Below, in pieces: positions 40,082-40,606 of a DNA stretch of 40,606 nt. Position 1 is the stretch's first letter; every line of letters begins with the position of its first letter. Under the pieces are notes generated by a model, which was not told where the DNA came from, made no database searches, and saw only the letters and a list, made by a program, of their open reading frames with translations. The stretch spans positions 43,927 to 84,532 of the forward strand of contig CADEGD010000004.1 in assembly GCA_902826795.1 (NCBI GenBank). Reading direction: 5' to 3'. The DNA comes from an uncultured Acidobacteriota bacterium (GTDB lineage: Bacteria; Acidobacteriota; Blastocatellia; Pyrinomonadales; Pyrinomonadaceae). The position numbers and the translations under genes were made by a program.

Positions 40082-40606
40082 ATGCGAAAACCAGTTTTCT
40101 CTTTGATGCTGTCTTTTTTCGCTCTCCTCGCCTTTCTGCCGTCCATTCTGGACGCTCAAACACGCCCGATACGCCGCCTCGGCGATGTTAAATCGATTTA
40201 TGTCGATCGCGATTCGTTCGACATCGCTGATTCGCCTTGCGGCGGCAAGCAGGTCGCGGGCATTTGGCAGCCCTGCAATTCCGACAAAAAGAAACGCGTG
40301 AAGTTCCTAGACGCGCTCGAACGCTGGATCGGCAAATATAAGATCACGGTCGCGAAAGATGCAGCCTCTGCCGATGCGGTCTTGCGGGGATTGATCACAA
40401 TGTCGGACTCCCAGCTCGACTACGACCCGACAAAGATCCGCCACCGGTCCCGCGGCGACATTCTCGAAAACGAACCGCTGGAAGATTGGCACGTCGAAGC
40501 CTGGCTTGAGAATTCGATCCGAGACACGCTGTGGAGGAGCGACGCGGTAAACGCACCGAAACCCGCATACGGCTGGTCGTCCGTCGACAAGATCGAAGCG
40601 AAAGAG
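40082..40606 (+). CDS. Exported protein of unknown function, 3' end outside window
   Basis: An open frame from ATG 40082 to the end of the window (175 codons, no stop). It starts RKPVFSLMLSFFALLAFLPS followed by ILDAQT, a clear signal peptide cut near residue 26. The mature part begins RRLGDVKSIYVDRDSFDIAD and contains FLDALERWIGKYKITVAKDA and ADAVLRGLITMSDSQLDYDP, which looks like a secreted domain of the type that senses or binds in the envelope; I do not recognise it. Two cysteines (SPCGGK, QPCNSD) about 14 residues apart could form a disulfide. It begins 24 bp after the methyltransferase gene. Confidence 0.75.
   Translation, partial: MRKPVFSLMLSFFALLAFLPSILDAQTRPIRRLGDVKSIYVDRDSFDIADSPCGGKQVAGIWQPCNSDKKKRVKFLDALERWIGKYKITVAKDAASADAVLRGLITMSDSQLDYDPTKIRHRSRGDILENEPLEDWHVEAWLENSIRDTLWRSDAVNAPKPAYGWSSVDKIEAKE

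Noticed and set aside
1..40606. Prophage or integrated plasmid
   Set aside because: The only phage-like gene is a CI-type regulator beside a housekeeping gene; no integrase, structural genes or attachment repeats were found next to the tRNA.

Overview
The window looks like chromosome of a bacterium from the Acidobacteriota, most likely class Blastocatellia. This is an inference from gene content: secreted FG-GAP/ASPIC (CRTAC1-like) proteins, a vanadium-haloperoxidase-like enzyme, a bactofilin, a compact pilB-pilT-pilC cluster, an Uma2 protein and a RAYT/REP system, at moderately high G+C. No rRNA or lineage-specific marker fixes it. The first and last genes run off the window edges.

Layout, left to right. 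(1) 566-7356: four tightly spaced genes for exported GH3, GH5 and GH20 glycosidases and a Tat-type seven-bladed lactonase-like protein, behind a good sigma70-type promoter; this looks like a glucan/aminoglycan scavenging operon. (2) 7472-16406: a second run of four genes: a large exported FG-GAP/ASPIC-thioredoxin fusion, a vanadium-haloperoxidase/PAP2 enzyme, a giant TPR-FG-GAP-ASPIC protein and a nitrilase-superfamily amidohydrolase. The first gene has an in-frame TGA at 9242 followed at the right distance by a perfect 6-bp hairpin with a GGUCG loop. I read it as a selenocysteine codon with a bacterial SECIS element, so the two apparent ORFs are one 962-residue selenoprotein. (3) 16464-20790: tRNA-Thr(CGT), ttcA, a bactofilin, mscL, a 5-formyl-THF cyclo-ligase, a CI-like regulator and a small membrane protein. 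(4) 21085-26385: a type IV pilus cluster (pilB, an unknown very basic exported protein, pilT, pilC), from a strong promoter to a terminator.

(5) 26504-34454: riboflavin synthase, a TM2 protein, a zinc metallopeptidase, an alpha/beta hydrolase, HU, an M50 peptidase and Uma2, interspersed with hairpin repeats. The repeats form REP/inverted-REP pairs with a GTAG or GTAC foot, and a frameshifted RAYT transposase lies between one such pair. At two places a REP GTAG supplies the stop codon of the neighbouring gene. (6) 34625-40606: yacG, a small membrane protein, an MFS transporter, a toxin-antitoxin pair whose ParE/RelE toxin is frameshifted, aat, a MATE exporter, a KamB/NpmA-like 16S rRNA A1408 methyltransferase whose N-terminus is cut by two adjacent stop codons, and a partial secreted protein.

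The observations most worth following are the putative new selenoprotein and its haloperoxidase operon, the REP/RAYT family, and the interrupted aminoglycoside-resistance-type methyltransferase. The single-base frameshifts fall only in mobile or accessory genes while all large genes are intact, which argues for real decay over poor sequence quality, but the reads should be checked.
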